Source of the DNA: Mangrovicoccus algicola
GTDB taxonomy: Bacteria; Pseudomonadota; Alphaproteobacteria; Rhodobacterales; Rhodobacteraceae
DNA: 59,770 nucleotides
NCBI RefSeq assembly: GCF_014903745.1
Contig: NZ_JACVXA010000032.1
Span: forward strand, 1 to 59,770
Direction: 5' to 3'
Part shown: piece by piece, positions 1 through 8,450 of the stretch
Layout: the number at the start of each line of letters is the position of its first letter
How positions within the stretch are numbered: the stretch's first letter is position 1
Notes under the pieces: generated by a model
What the model saw: only the letters and a program-made list of their open reading frames with translations
The model's database searches: none
What the model was told of the DNA's origin: nothing
Program-made: the position numbers and the translations under genes

Positions 1-54
1 TGTCTGCGAGTAATCTAACTCCCAGTCCGGGATCCGGGGGCAAGGTCATTAGCA

Positions 55-79
55 AAGTGTCCCATTTTCGGGACCACTT
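55..79. repeat. Imperfect inverted repeat near the window start
   Basis: The arms AAGTGTCCC and GGGACCACTT face each other across a 6-base spacer and pair with one bulged base. The repeat lies just past the 3' end of the TetR gene, so it could be a weak terminator stem or the end of a mobile element left of the window. There is no T tract. The rest of bases 1-113 shows nothing recognisable. Confidence 0.3.
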
Positions 80-113
80 CACGATGCTGCCGCACCGATC
101 GCGGCCGCGCGGC

Positions 114-827
114 TCAGCGGGTCAGGATCGGGACCAGCGCCTCGACCAGCCGTTCGAGAAAGGCGTCGTCGAGCCGGATCGCGGGCTCCTCGGGGAGGCT
201 GCCGGAGGGGCCGAGCTCCAGGATCTCGAAACGCCGCCAGAGCGGATCGACATTGGCGGCCATGTGCAGCGCGCCGCCGCGCACCAGTTCGTAGCGCCAG
301 ACCGCCTCGGCGCGGGAGAGGCGGGGCAGACTGCGCCGGATCTCGGTGATGAATTTCTGCGCGACGCTGCCCTGCAGCATCACATGCTGCCGGTTCTCCT
401 CGGCATAGGGGACGGTGCGCATCTGGTAGACATTGCGCACGTAGAGAGAGCCGCCATCCGCGGCGCGGGAGGTCTCGCCGATCGGCAGGACCAGCGCGCG
501 GACGATCTCGGCAGGCGCCAGCGGCGCGCCGCCGGAGGCCTGCAGGAGGCTCTCGAGGCGGCGGACGCGCTCGTCGTTGATCTCGGCGCCGATCTCGCGG
601 GTGGCAATGGCGACGAGGTTGTCCTTGCTCTGGAAATAGTAGTTCACCGCCGCGACATTGGCGCCCGAGGCCTGGGTGATGTCGCGCACGGTCGTGGCAT
701 GCGGCCCCTTGCGGGCCACCAGATCCTTGGTCGCCGCAAGGATGCTCTCGCGGGTCTGCCTGCGGCGGCCGCGGGCGGGGGGCGTGTCCCCGTCCCGGAG
801 GGGCTGGCTGGTTTCGGCGTCGCTCAT
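114..827 (-). CDS. TetR/AcrR family transcriptional regulator
   Basis: A 237-residue DNA-binding repressor of TetR type, probably sensing a small ligand with its C-terminal domain. The helix-turn-helix spans about residues 24-72 and ends in the family-typical segment NVAAVNYYFQSKDNL. The C-terminal ligand domain is not assignable to a ligand. An in-frame ATG lies 11 codons upstream at 860, but the ATG at 827 has a GGGAGA Shine-Dalgarno at the right distance and fits the HTH position better. The gene is divergent from the deacetylase-like gene starting at 943. The shared promoter region holds a diverged copy of the palindrome found before the ABC transporter at 6081, so the regulator probably controls itself and the whole 943-9115 cluster. 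The family call is firm; the target set is inference. Confidence 0.9.
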   Translation of the reverse strand: MSDAETSQPLRDGDTPPARGRRRQTRESILAATKDLVARKGPHATTVRDITQASGANVAAVNYYFQSKDNLVAIATREIGAEINDERVRRLESLLQASGGAPLAPAEIVRALVLPIGETSRAADGGSLYVRNVYQMRTVPYAEENRQHVMLQGSVAQKFITEIRRSLPRLSRAEAVWRYELVRGGALHMAANVDPLWRRFEILELGPSGSLPEEPAIRLDDAFLERLVEALVPILTR

Positions 828-873
828 GCACTTTCTCCCGGCCGCGTCTGGGGCCTGCATGAACTCTCTTGCA

Positions 874-891
874 TTCGAACGGGAGTTTCAA
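874..891. promoter_or_regulatory. Candidate TetR operator in the divergent promoter
   Basis: TTCGAACGGGAGTTTCAA matches the perfect palindrome at 6081-6098 at 13 of 18 positions and keeps the GTTTCAA half intact. Two further TTGAAA half-sites follow at 913-920 and 926-933. They sit between the TetR start (827) and the deacetylase-like start (943), where an autoregulated repressor would bind. Confidence 0.5.
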
Positions 892-942
892 TAGCGTTAT
901 ACAAGCAGATGTTTGAAATGCCTGATTGAAACGGGTGATGAG

Positions 943-1884
943 ATGCAGGAAACCTCCTTCCTCGACGAGAATCGGCCGCGCGACACCGGCCAGTATCGCC
1001 ATGCGCCGCTGCGCGGGCGGCCCCGGCTGGAGATGCCGGGCGGGGCGCGGATGGCCTTCTGGATCGCGCCGAATATCGAGCATTACGAATGGATGCCGCC
1101 GGTCAATCCCAACCGCCATCCCAATCCGCGGGTGATGCCCGACGTGATGAACTACTCGATGCGCGACTACGGCAACCGCATCGGCTTCCGCCGCATTGCC
1201 GAGGAAATGGCGCGGCGCGACATCCGCGGCTCGGTCTCGCTGTCGGTGACGGTGGTCGATCATTTCCCCGAGATCATCGCGCGCTGCAACGACCTGGGCT
1301 GGGAACTGTTCAGCCACGGCATCTACAACACCCGCTATTTCTACGGCATGACGCTGGAGGAACAGCGCCGGGTGGTGATCGACAGCCGCGAGACGCTGGC
1401 GCGGGTGGGGCAGAGCCTGGATGGCTGGCTGACCCCGGCGATAACGCCCAGCCTCGAGACGCAGGAGATCCTGGCGCAGGAAGGCGTGCGCTACACGCTC
1501 GACTATTTCCACGACGACCAGCCGATGCCCCTGTCGCTGAAGACCGGCCGGCTGATCTCGGTGCCCTATTCGATCGAGATGAACGACACGCCGATGGCTG
1601 CCTGGCACCTGATGTCGGGCGAGGAGATTCTGGCCTCGCTGAAGGCGCAGTTCGACCGGATGTATGCCGAAGGCGCGCAGAACCCGCGGGTCATGTGCTT
1701 TGCCATCCATCCCTTCGTGCTGGGCCAGCCGCACCGGATCGACCTCTTTGCCGAGTTCCTAGATTACGTGAAGGCGCATGCGGATGTCTGGTACCCGACC
1801 GGCCGCGAGATCGCCGAATGGTATTACGAAACCCAATATGACCGCGTCTCGGCCTGGCTCGGGACGCTGGAGGGAGAGGCCTGA
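943..1884 (+). CDS. PuuE-like polysaccharide deacetylase-family hydrolase
   Basis: A 313-residue cytoplasmic protein of the NodB/polysaccharide-deacetylase fold, in the branch that includes the allantoinase PuuE and bacterial cyclic imide hydrolases, which open C-N bonds in cyclic amides. Branch landmarks are visible: ELFSHG (121-126), GWLTPAITPSLET (161-173), DYFHDDQP (187-194) and a PYSIEMND segment shortly after. There is no signal peptide, which argues against cell-wall glycan as substrate. A TTG start at 913 is possible, but the ATG at 943 is preferred because the upstream codons overlap candidate operator half-sites. The stop overlaps the next start (TGATG). With the amidase and ABC importer downstream, hydrolysis of an imported cyclic amide or imide is plausible. 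The substrate is inferred. Confidence 0.8.
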   Translation: MQETSFLDENRPRDTGQYRHAPLRGRPRLEMPGGARMAFWIAPNIEHYEWMPPVNPNRHPNPRVMPDVMNYSMRDYGNRIGFRRIAEEMARRDIRGSVSLSVTVVDHFPEIIARCNDLGWELFSHGIYNTRYFYGMTLEEQRRVVIDSRETLARVGQSLDGWLTPAITPSLETQEILAQEGVRYTLDYFHDDQPMPLSLKTGRLISVPYSIEMNDTPMAAWHLMSGEEILASLKAQFDRMYAEGAQNPRVMCFAIHPFVLGQPHRIDLFAEFLDYVKAHADVWYPTGREIAEWYYETQYDRVSAWLGTLEGEA

Positions 1885-2825
1885 TGTCCGCACCGATCCG
1901 CCCCACCGGCCCCGACTACCTCGTCACCCCGATGCGCCGCGCCGCGCGGATGGATCACGGGTTCTACGACTGGCGCGACACCCATGGCGCGGCGCATCTG
2001 GAGTTCGGCGGCGGCGTCAAGCTCGGCATCTGGGTTCAGCTGGCGGCCGAATGGTTTCCTATGGACACGACCGGCCAGCCCTTCCTGCCCCTCGGCGCGC
2101 CGCACCGGCCCTGGCCCGACAGCCAGGTCTACACGCAGCGCGATTACGGGCTGCGCATCGGCATCTACCGGCTGCTCGACGCCCTGGCGGCGCGCGGTCT
2201 GGAGGCCTCGCTGTTTCTCAATGCCCGCGTCGCGTCGCGCTATCCCGAGCTGATGCGCCATGTCCTGGCCTCGGGCCATGACATCGTGGCGGCAGGGCTC
2301 GACATGGGCGCGATCCATCACGAGGGGCTGTCCGAGGCCGACGAGCGCGCGATGATCGCCGAGGCGCTGGAGATCCTCGCGGGATACGGCATCGCCCCCT
2401 CGGCCTGGCATTCGCCGGGCTGGAGCCAGAGCAGCCGCACGCCCGCGCTGCTGAGCCAGGCGGGGATCACCGCCATGGCCGACTGGTGCAATGACGAGGT
2501 GCCCTATGACTTCGCCACCGGGCAGGGCTCCATCGTGGCGCTGCCCAACCTGATCGAGCTGACCGACAAGGAGATGATCGGCCGGTCCAAGGCGCGGCTC
2601 CACGAATACGAAGCCGCGATCCTGCGCGCCGCGCGGCGGCTGCTGGCCGAGGCGGAGCAGAGCGGGTCCGGGCGGATCCTGCCGCTGCATGTCACCAGCT
2701 GGCTGATGGGCCAGCCCTACCGGATCGCCGGGTTCGAAAGGCTGCTCGATGCGCTGGCGGCGATGCCGGGCGCGGGTTTCGTCACCGTGCCGCAGATCCG
2801 CGCCGCCACCACGACGCTCGCCTGA
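1884..2825 (+). CDS. Divergent PuuE-like deacetylase-fold paralogue
   Basis: A 313-residue protein of the same fold and length as its upstream neighbour, with which it overlaps by one base (TGATG). Corresponding blocks are recognisable: YGLRIGIYRLLDAL (88-101), SAWHSPGWSQSSRTPALL (173-190) and ADWCNDEVPY (199-208). The motif that reads ELFSHG in the first protein here reads DIVAAG (133-138), so the Ser-His pair is gone, and the DYFHDD block is changed to DWCNDE. It may act on a different ring, or be a non-catalytic partner of the first protein. Translational coupling supports a joint role. The family call is good; the activity is unknown. Confidence 0.72.
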   Translation: MSAPIRPTGPDYLVTPMRRAARMDHGFYDWRDTHGAAHLEFGGGVKLGIWVQLAAEWFPMDTTGQPFLPLGAPHRPWPDSQVYTQRDYGLRIGIYRLLDALAARGLEASLFLNARVASRYPELMRHVLASGHDIVAAGLDMGAIHHEGLSEADERAMIAEALEILAGYGIAPSAWHSPGWSQSSRTPALLSQAGITAMADWCNDEVPYDFATGQGSIVALPNLIELTDKEMIGRSKARLHEYEAAILRAARRLLAEAEQSGSGRILPLHVTSWLMGQPYRIAGFERLLDALAAMPGAGFVTVPQIRAATTTLA

Positions 2826-2913
2826 CCCCGGCCCGTCCTTGCCGGGGGCAGGCGCGGCCCGCCCCCGGTGCCATCCGGCGGCCCATCCGGCCGCCTCCAG
2901 GAAAGACCCGACC

Positions 2914-4332
2914 ATGACCAAAGCTCCGCGCACCGCCGAGGGGCGCAGCCTCGTGCTGACCGCGCTCGTCATTTCCTGCGCCTTCCTGATGGAGACGCTG
3001 GACAGCACGATCCTGATCGCCGCGCTGCCCGCGGTCGCGGCCGATTTCGGGGTGGCGCCGCTGCGGGTGAACCTGGCGGTGACCATCTACCTGGTGACGC
3101 TGGCGGCGATGATCCCGGCCTCGAGCTGGCTTGCCGACCGCTTCGGCGCCAGGCGCGTGTTCCTCTGGGCGATCTTCGGCTTCATGGTCACCTCGGTCGG
3201 GGCGGCGCTGTCGAGCTCGCTGACGATGCTGGTCGTCATGCGGGTGCTGCAGGCCACGGCCGGGGCGATGATGACGCCGGTCGGGCGGCTCCTGCTGATC
3301 CGCGCGGCGCCGAAGGACGAGCTGGCCAATGCCATCGCCTGGATGTCGATGCCGGTGCTGATCGGCCCGGTGCTGGGACCGATGCTGGGCGGCTGGCTGG
3401 TGACCTATGCCTCCTGGCCCTGGATCTTCCTCGTCAACCTGCCGATCGGGGCGGCCGCGCTCCTGATCGTGCCGCGCATCCTGCCCGCCGATGCCGGGAC
3501 CGAGCGGCGGTCCTTCGACCTGCGCGGCTTTCTTCTCTGCGCGGCGGTGCTGGCGGCGGCGCAGCTGCTGCTGGATCAGCTGGTGCATCCCTTCCTGCCC
3601 GCCTGGGCGCGCTGGGGCCTGGCGGCGCTGGTGCCGCTGGCCGCCCTGGGCTACTGGCGCCATGCCGCGCGGGCGGCGCGCCCGGCGCTCGATCTGACGC
3701 TGTGGCGGCTCCGGCTGTTCCGCATCGGGTTCTTCGCGGGCGGGCTGTCGCGGCTGGGGCTGAACGCGGTGCCCTTCCTGCTGCAGCTGCAGCTGCAGCT
3801 GGGCTTCGGCTGGTCGGCGGCGCGGGCGGGCACCACGGTCTTTGCCGTCGCGGCCGGGGCGCTGGTGCTGAAACCGCTGATGCGCCGCGTACTGGGCTGG
3901 CTGGGCTTCCGCGCCACGCTGTTCTGGAACGGGCTGCTCGGCGCGGTCCTCACCGGCGTGCTGGCGCTTCTCGGCCCGCAGACGCCGCAGGCGCTGCTGC
4001 TGGTGGTCGTGCTGGCCTACGGCGTCGCGCGCTCGCTGCAGTTCAACGCGGTCAACACGCTGCTTTACGCCGATGTGCCCGCCGAGCGGCAGAGCGCCTC
4101 CACCGCGCTCGGCGGCGTCGGGCAACAGGTCTCCATGGCGCTCGGCATCTCGGTCGCGGCGATCCTGGTGGCGCAGTTCGAAGCCGCGGGGCTCGCCCCG
4201 CCGCAGAGCGCGATCTCGGCCGCGATGATCGTCGTGGCGCTTCTGACCGCGCTGTCGGGCGCGCTCTTCCTCTTTTCCCTCACCGCGCAGGACGGGGCGG
4301 CCGTCAGCCGACGCCGCGCGCGCCCCTCCTGA
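2914..4332 (+). CDS. MFS transporter, DHA2 (EmrB/QacA-like) type
   Basis: A 472-residue inner-membrane protein built of hydrophobic segments along its length, consistent with the 14-helix DHA2 drug:H+ antiporters. The N-terminal segment LMETLDSTILIAALPAVAADF is the DHA2 signature in helix 1 (D at the membrane face), and WLADRFGARRVFLW is the loop 2-3 motif A. The ATG at 2914 follows an AGGAAAG ribosome-binding site. Upstream in-frame codons exist but run back into the previous gene. Its place between hydrolases and an amidase suggests export or exchange of the substrate or a pathway product. Substrate prediction from sequence is not reliable in this family. Confidence 0.85.
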   Translation: MTKAPRTAEGRSLVLTALVISCAFLMETLDSTILIAALPAVAADFGVAPLRVNLAVTIYLVTLAAMIPASSWLADRFGARRVFLWAIFGFMVTSVGAALSSSLTMLVVMRVLQATAGAMMTPVGRLLLIRAAPKDELANAIAWMSMPVLIGPVLGPMLGGWLVTYASWPWIFLVNLPIGAAALLIVPRILPADAGTERRSFDLRGFLLCAAVLAAAQLLLDQLVHPFLPAWARWGLAALVPLAALGYWRHAARAARPALDLTLWRLRLFRIGFFAGGLSRLGLNAVPFLLQLQLQLGFGWSAARAGTTVFAVAAGALVLKPLMRRVLGWLGFRATLFWNGLLGAVLTGVLALLGPQTPQALLLVVVLAYGVARSLQFNAVNTLLYADVPAERQSASTALGGVGQQVSMALGISVAAILVAQFEAAGLAPPQSAISAAMIVVALLTALSGALFLFSLTAQDGAAVSRRRARPS

Positions 4333-4350
4333 AGACCGAAAGGCCAGACC

Positions 4351-5796
4351 ATGACACCCATCCCCGATCCCGCCGCGCTGAGCGTCACCGAGATCATCGC
4401 CGCCTTCGAGGCGGGCGCGCTGCTGCCATCGGCGCTGGTGGAGGCGACGATCGCCCGGATCGAGACGCTGGATCCGGTGGTGCATGCCTATCTGCGCCAT
4501 GATTTCGCCGCGGCCCGGGCGCAGGCGGCGGCCGCCGATGCGCGGCTGGCGGCGGGGCGGCGCCTGGGGCCGCTCGACGGGATCCCCTATGCGGTGAAGG
4601 ACAACTTCTACACCGCCGATTTCGCCACCACCGCCGGATCGGCGGTGCCGCAGCGCCACGATCCGGCACTGGATTCGGCCATGGTGGAGCGGCTGCGCGC
4701 GCAGGGGGCGATCCTGATGGGCAAGCTGAACACCTGGGAATACGGGACCGGCAACGGCAAGGCCAGTTTCGACCTGCCCGCCCCGCCGGCGCGCAATCCC
4801 TGGAACCCCGGGCATTTCACCGGCGGCTCCTCTTCCGGCTCGGGCGTCGCGGTGGCGGCGGGGATGGCGGCCTTCGCGCTCGGCACCGATACCGGCGGCT
4901 CTGTGCGGCTGCCGGCGGCGGGCTGCGGCGTCGTCGGGCTGAAACCCACTTTCGGGCGGCTCAGCAGACACGGCATGATGCCCAATTGCTGGAGCTTCGA
5001 CACGGTGGGGCCGCTGACCGCCAGCGTCGCCGATGCGGCGCTGATCTACGACCTTCTCGCAGGCCGCGACCCGCGCGACCACACGACGTTGCGCAGCGAG
5101 GTCCTTTCGGTTCGCGCGGGCCTCGGGGCGGGGGTCGAGGGGCTGCGCGTGGGCCATGTGCGCAACCTGGCGCTCGGCGATCTGGTGCCGCAGCCCGCGA
5201 TCCTCGCCGCGCTGGAGAAGGCGGCGGCGGCGCTGGCCGATCTGGGCGCCGAGATCCGCGACATCGCGATGCCGGTCGCCCCGGCCGATTACCGCCGCGT
5301 GGCCGCGCCGATCAACCGCAGCGAGAGCTTCGCCATCCACGAGCGCGATTTCCTCGAGCATCGCGACCTGATGGGCGAGGCGCTGCGCACCAAGATGGAG
5401 GCGGGCATGTATATGCGGGCCGCCGATTACATCGCCGCGCTGCGCGAGCGGGGCGAACTGACCCGGCGGACCGACGCGATCTTCGACGAGGTCGACATCC
5501 TGCTTCTGCCGATGACCTATGTCACCGCGCCGCGCTTCGAGGAGGAGGAGGAGGTCGTCGCCTTCACCGCGACCTCGGCGGGCAGCCCCTTCTCGCTGAC
5601 TGGCCATCCGGCGCTGTCGCTGCCTGCGGGCCGGGATGCCCGGGGGATGCCGGTGGCGGTGCAGCTGGCGGCGGGGTTCCGCGACGAGGCGCGGCTGCTG
5701 CGCGCCGCCGCGGCGCTGGAGCCCCGGCTGCGCGGCGACGCCCCCGCCCGCGTCGATCCCGCGCTGACCCTTTCGCTTGCCACCCAGGAGGCCTGA
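4351..5796 (+). CDS. Amidase (amidase-signature family)
   Basis: A 481-residue amidase-signature hydrolase that cleaves a carboxamide to acid plus ammonia. The Lys-Ser-Ser triad is visible: Lys83 in IPYAVKDNFYT, the glycine/serine stretch FTGGSSSGS (157-164), and nucleophile Ser184 in GTDTGGSVRLPA. Length is normal for the AtzF/GatA-like branch. It lies 18 bases after the MFS gene and three bases before the next small gene. Together with the PuuE-like hydrolases it could hydrolyse a half-amide released by ring opening, the logic known for cyclic-imide degradation (imidase, then half-amidase). Family assignment is firm; the substrate is inference. Confidence 0.88.
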   Translation: MTPIPDPAALSVTEIIAAFEAGALLPSALVEATIARIETLDPVVHAYLRHDFAAARAQAAAADARLAAGRRLGPLDGIPYAVKDNFYTADFATTAGSAVPQRHDPALDSAMVERLRAQGAILMGKLNTWEYGTGNGKASFDLPAPPARNPWNPGHFTGGSSSGSGVAVAAGMAAFALGTDTGGSVRLPAAGCGVVGLKPTFGRLSRHGMMPNCWSFDTVGPLTASVADAALIYDLLAGRDPRDHTTLRSEVLSVRAGLGAGVEGLRVGHVRNLALGDLVPQPAILAALEKAAAALADLGAEIRDIAMPVAPADYRRVAAPINRSESFAIHERDFLEHRDLMGEALRTKMEAGMYMRAADYIAALRERGELTRRTDAIFDEVDILLLPMTYVTAPRFEEEEEVVAFTATSAGSPFSLTGHPALSLPAGRDARGMPVAVQLAAGFRDEARLLRAAAALEPRLRGDAPARVDPALTLSLATQEA

Positions 5797-5799
5797 GCC

Positions 5800-6084
5800 A
5801 TGGCAGATCCCACCCGTCCCGCGACCGATGCCCACGACGCCGCGGTGGCGCTGATCTGGACGAGCCAGGGGCTCGTCCCGCCCGAGGGCGCGGCGCTGGC
5901 CCGTTCGGCGCGGCTCTATTCGGAGACGCTGGCCGCGGGCCGCGCCATCCGCCGCGGCGATGACAAGACGATCCAGCCGATGGTCGGTGCAAGATGTGAT
6001 ATCGAGGCAGGCAGCCGCCGCGAATCCGCACAAAATGCAGGCAGCCCTGCGATGCGCCCTGCCGCAGACCAATCAACCGATTGA
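5800..6084 (+). CDS. Small protein, possibly AtzG/DUF4089-like
   Basis: A 94-residue protein starting three bases after the amidase stop. Residues 10-55 form a short helical-looking segment (AAVALIWTSQGLVPPEG then ARSARLYSETLAAG) that resembles the small AtzG/DUF4089 proteins encoded beside amidases such as AtzE, where the small protein supports the amidase. The last 35 residues are low-complexity, and the stop codon lies inside the 18-bp palindrome at 6081. The reading frame may therefore be a real domain with an extended tail. The amidase-partner role is inferred from position and a weak pattern match. Confidence 0.5.
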   Translation: MADPTRPATDAHDAAVALIWTSQGLVPPEGAALARSARLYSETLAAGRAIRRGDDKTIQPMVGARCDIEAGSRRESAQNAGSPAMRPAADQSTD

Positions 6085-6122
6085 AACGTACGTTTCAAAC
6101 TGGCACCTTGGCCGCAGACCAA
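6061..6122. repeat. Direct repeat flanking the operator palindrome
   Basis: The 12-mer GCCGCAGACCAA occurs at 6061-6072 and again at 6111-6122, bracketing the palindrome 6081-6098. The 50-bp spacing suggests a short duplication that brought or copied the regulatory site. Confidence 0.55.
6081..6098. promoter_or_regulatory. Perfect 18-bp palindrome, candidate TetR operator
   Basis: TTGAAACGTACGTTTCAA is its own reverse complement. It lies 43 bases before the ABC binding-protein start and overlaps the stop of the small gene upstream. Length and symmetry suit a TetR dimer pair. A 13/18 match lies in the TetR gene's own divergent promoter, which makes the local TetR the best candidate ligand. 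It probably marks a second, internal promoter for the importer genes. Confidence 0.65.
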
Positions 6123-6140
6123 CCGCGAGGATTCCGCAGA

Positions 6141-6977
6141 ATGACACGCTCCCTCCTTCTTGCCGCCGCCCTGGCCTCCACCGCGGCCCTGCCGGGCTTT
6201 GCCGCCGATGCGCTGCGCTCCGCGCTCGACGGCAATGCCCCGCCCTTCGCCCAGCCGCGCATGGACGGCTCGGTCGAGGGCATGACCGTCGACATGACCA
6301 ACGAGATCGCCAAGCGCATCGGCCGCGAGATCTCCATCGAGGCGATGAGCTTCTCGGCCCTGATCCCGGCGCTGCAGGCGGGCACGTTCGACATGCTGTC
6401 GGTGCCCTTCACGGTCAGCCAGGAGCGTTCCGACGCCTTCCTTCTGACCGAGGGGATCTGGGCGATCGACATGGCCTATCTGATGCGCGACGACGCGGCC
6501 GACCTCGCCACCACGGCCGATCTGGACGGCAAGGTCATGGCGACCAACAAGGGCAATGTCGACGACCAGTGGGCGCGCGAGAATGCCGGGGAGCTGGGCT
6601 TCACCGTGGAATCCTACGGCTCGCTCTCCGATGCGGCGCAGGCGGTCAAGGCCGGGCGCGCCGATGCCGCGCTGGTCAACAGCGTCACCGGGCTCAGCAT
6701 CGCGCAGAAGATGGGCGGGCTGAAGCTGGCCACGATGCGCGAGGATCGCGGCATCTACCTCACCTATCCCTTCCCCAAGGGCTCCGAGGCGCTGCGCAAC
6801 GAGGTCGAGGCCGCGATCGAATGCATCAAGGCCGACGGCACCGCCGCGGCGATCTACGAGAAATGGCTGGGCACCGCCCCCGCCGAAGGCTCGCTCGACG
6901 TGACGCCGCAGCCCGGCTTCGGCCCCGAGGGGTTCGGCAATTACGATGCCACCGAACATGCGCCGTCCTGCGGCTGA
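6141..6977 (+). CDS. ABC amino-acid-type substrate-binding protein
   Basis: A 278-residue periplasmic solute-binding protein of SBP family 3 (polar amino acids and related small acids). It has a signal peptide (MTRSLLLAAALASTAALPGFA, cleavage near residue 21) and the family pattern SVEGMTVDMTNEIAKRIG followed by a segment on the AGTFDMLSVPFTVSQERSDAF model. It delivers ligand to the permease pair encoded downstream. The ATG at 6141 is chosen because the signal peptide starts there; an in-frame ATG at 6081 lies inside the palindrome. A GC-rich hairpin immediately follows the gene, as often seen after binding-protein genes. The ligand cannot be read from sequence. Confidence 0.88.
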   Translation: MTRSLLLAAALASTAALPGFAADALRSALDGNAPPFAQPRMDGSVEGMTVDMTNEIAKRIGREISIEAMSFSALIPALQAGTFDMLSVPFTVSQERSDAFLLTEGIWAIDMAYLMRDDAADLATTADLDGKVMATNKGNVDDQWARENAGELGFTVESYGSLSDAAQAVKAGRADAALVNSVTGLSIAQKMGGLKLATMREDRGIYLTYPFPKGSEALRNEVEAAIECIKADGTAAAIYEKWLGTAPAEGSLDVTPQPGFGPEGFGNYDATEHAPSCG

Positions 6978-6991
6978 CCGATGATCCCCCG

Positions 6992-7016
6992 ATGCGCGCC
7001 CCCGGAGGGCGCGCAT
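6992..7016 (+). promoter_or_regulatory. Intercistronic hairpin after the binding-protein gene
   Basis: Perfect 10-bp arms ATGCGCGCCC and GGGCGCGCAT with a 5-base loop lie between the binding-protein stop and the ATPase start. There is no T tract. The usual role of such a stem is to protect the abundant upstream message and reduce read-through into the ATPase and permease genes. Confidence 0.55.
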
Positions 7017-7034
7017 ACCCTGACGGAGACTTCC

Positions 7035-7763
7035 ATGCGTCCCATCCTCGACATCCAGGCGCTTTACAAATCCTTCGGCGATGCCGAGGTGCTGAAGAAC
7101 ATCAACCTCAAGGTCGGGGAAGGCGAGATGGTCTTCCTGATCGGGCCCTCTGGCTCGGGCAAGTCGACCCTGCTGCGCTGCTGCAACCGTCTGGAAGAGC
7201 CGACATCCGGCGCGATCTGGATGGACAATACCAACCTCCTGGCGGGCGATACCGACATCAACCGGATGCGCCAGCGCATCGGCATGGTGTTCCAGGGGTT
7301 CAACCTTTATCCGCACATGACCGCCGAGCAGAACGTGATGCTTGCGCTCAGGCGGGTTCAGGGGAAATCCGAGGCCGAGGCGCGCGAGATCGCGCGGCGC
7401 GAACTGGACCGCATGGGGCTGGCCGAACGCTTCGGCCACTATCCCTCGCAGCTCTCCGGCGGGCAGCAGCAGCGCGTCGCCATCGCCCGCTCGCTGGCGC
7501 TGGGGCCGCGCGTCATGCTGATGGATGAACCGACCTCGGCGCTCGACCCGGAACTGGTGGGCGGCGTGCTCGAGGCCATGCGCGAGATGAAGGCGGCGGG
7601 CATGACCATGCTGGTGGTCAGCCACGAGATGCGCTTTGCCCGCGAGGCGGCGGATCGCGTCGCCTTCATGCAGGCCGGCGAGATCGTCGAATACGGCACC
7701 CCGGCCGAGCTCCTGGCCCGCGAGGGCGGCCGTGCCCGCGCGTTTCTGGGCGGGGAACACTGA
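7035..7763 (+). CDS. ABC amino-acid-type ATP-binding protein (GlnQ/HisP-like)
   Basis: A 242-residue ATPase that powers the importer. Walker A GPSGSGKST (about residues 38-46), Q-loop region GMVFQGFNLYPHMT, signature LSGGQQQRVAIARS, Walker B VMLMDEPTSALDPE and the H-switch in VVSHEM are all present and intact. The ATG at 7035 is preferred over an in-frame ATG at 6981, which would put the intercistronic hairpin inside the gene. Three bases separate it from the first permease. It belongs to the polar amino acid ABC importers. Confidence 0.93.
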   Translation: MRPILDIQALYKSFGDAEVLKNINLKVGEGEMVFLIGPSGSGKSTLLRCCNRLEEPTSGAIWMDNTNLLAGDTDINRMRQRIGMVFQGFNLYPHMTAEQNVMLALRRVQGKSEAEAREIARRELDRMGLAERFGHYPSQLSGGQQQRVAIARSLALGPRVMLMDEPTSALDPELVGGVLEAMREMKAAGMTMLVVSHEMRFAREAADRVAFMQAGEIVEYGTPAELLAREGGRARAFLGGEH

Positions 7764-7766
7764 GCC

Positions 7767-8450
7767 ATGGACCTGTCGCGCCTGATCGAGGTCTATTTCA
7801 ATGCCGGGGTCGCCTGGACCTACCTGCCGGATCTGCTGCACGGCGCCTGGGTGACGGTGTCGCTGTCGGTGCTGGTCATTGCCGCGGGGCTTGTGCTGGG
7901 CCTGGCCATGGCGCTCCTGCGGCTGGTGCTGCCGCGCTGGGGCGTCGAGGTCATGCGGCTCTGGGTCGACTGCCTGCGCGCGGTGCCGCCGCTGGCCGTG
8001 ATCCTCCTGCTGTATTTCGGCCTGCCCAGCGTCGGCCTGTCGATCAGCGCCTTCTGGGTCATCTGGATCACCCTGACGCTGATCCTGTCGGCCTTCGCCG
8101 AGGAGATCTTCTGGGCCGGGCTCGAGGCCATTCCCGCGGGCCAGTGGGAGGCCGCGCGCTCCACCGGCATGACCCAGCGCCAGACGCTGGCCGATGTGGT
8201 GCTGCCGCAGGCCTTCAAGATCTGCGTGCCGCAGCTGACCAACCGCACCATCGGCATCACCAAGAACACCGCGCTTGGCACCGCCATCGGCATGCCGGAG
8301 CTGTTGAACGAGGCGCAGACGGCGCTGAGCTTTTCCGGCAATGCCACGCCGCTCATCATGGCCGCCATCGGGTATCTGATCATCTTCCTGCCGCTCATGG
8401 CCCTCGCGGGCTATCTCGAGCGCAGCATGAGCTGGGGCAAAACGGCATGA
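7767..8450 (+). CDS. ABC amino-acid-type permease, first subunit
   Basis: A 227-residue inner-membrane permease of the HisM/GlnP family with about five hydrophobic helices. The EAA loop that contacts the ATPase reads EAARSTGMTQRQTLADVVLPQAFK (about residues 128-151). It overlaps the next permease by four bases (ATGA), so the two subunits are translationally coupled and probably form a heterodimer. Confidence 0.92.
   Translation: MDLSRLIEVYFNAGVAWTYLPDLLHGAWVTVSLSVLVIAAGLVLGLAMALLRLVLPRWGVEVMRLWVDCLRAVPPLAVILLLYFGLPSVGLSISAFWVIWITLTLILSAFAEEIFWAGLEAIPAGQWEAARSTGMTQRQTLADVVLPQAFKICVPQLTNRTIGITKNTALGTAIGMPELLNEAQTALSFSGNATPLIMAAIGYLIIFLPLMALAGYLERSMSWGKTA

Noticed and set aside
2782-6072. A 1096-codon open frame on the minus strand opposite the MFS and amidase genes
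   Set aside because: It is antisense to well-supported genes with intact motifs, is dominated by R, G, A, Q and H, and shows no domain. Long antisense frames are expected in DNA this GC-rich.
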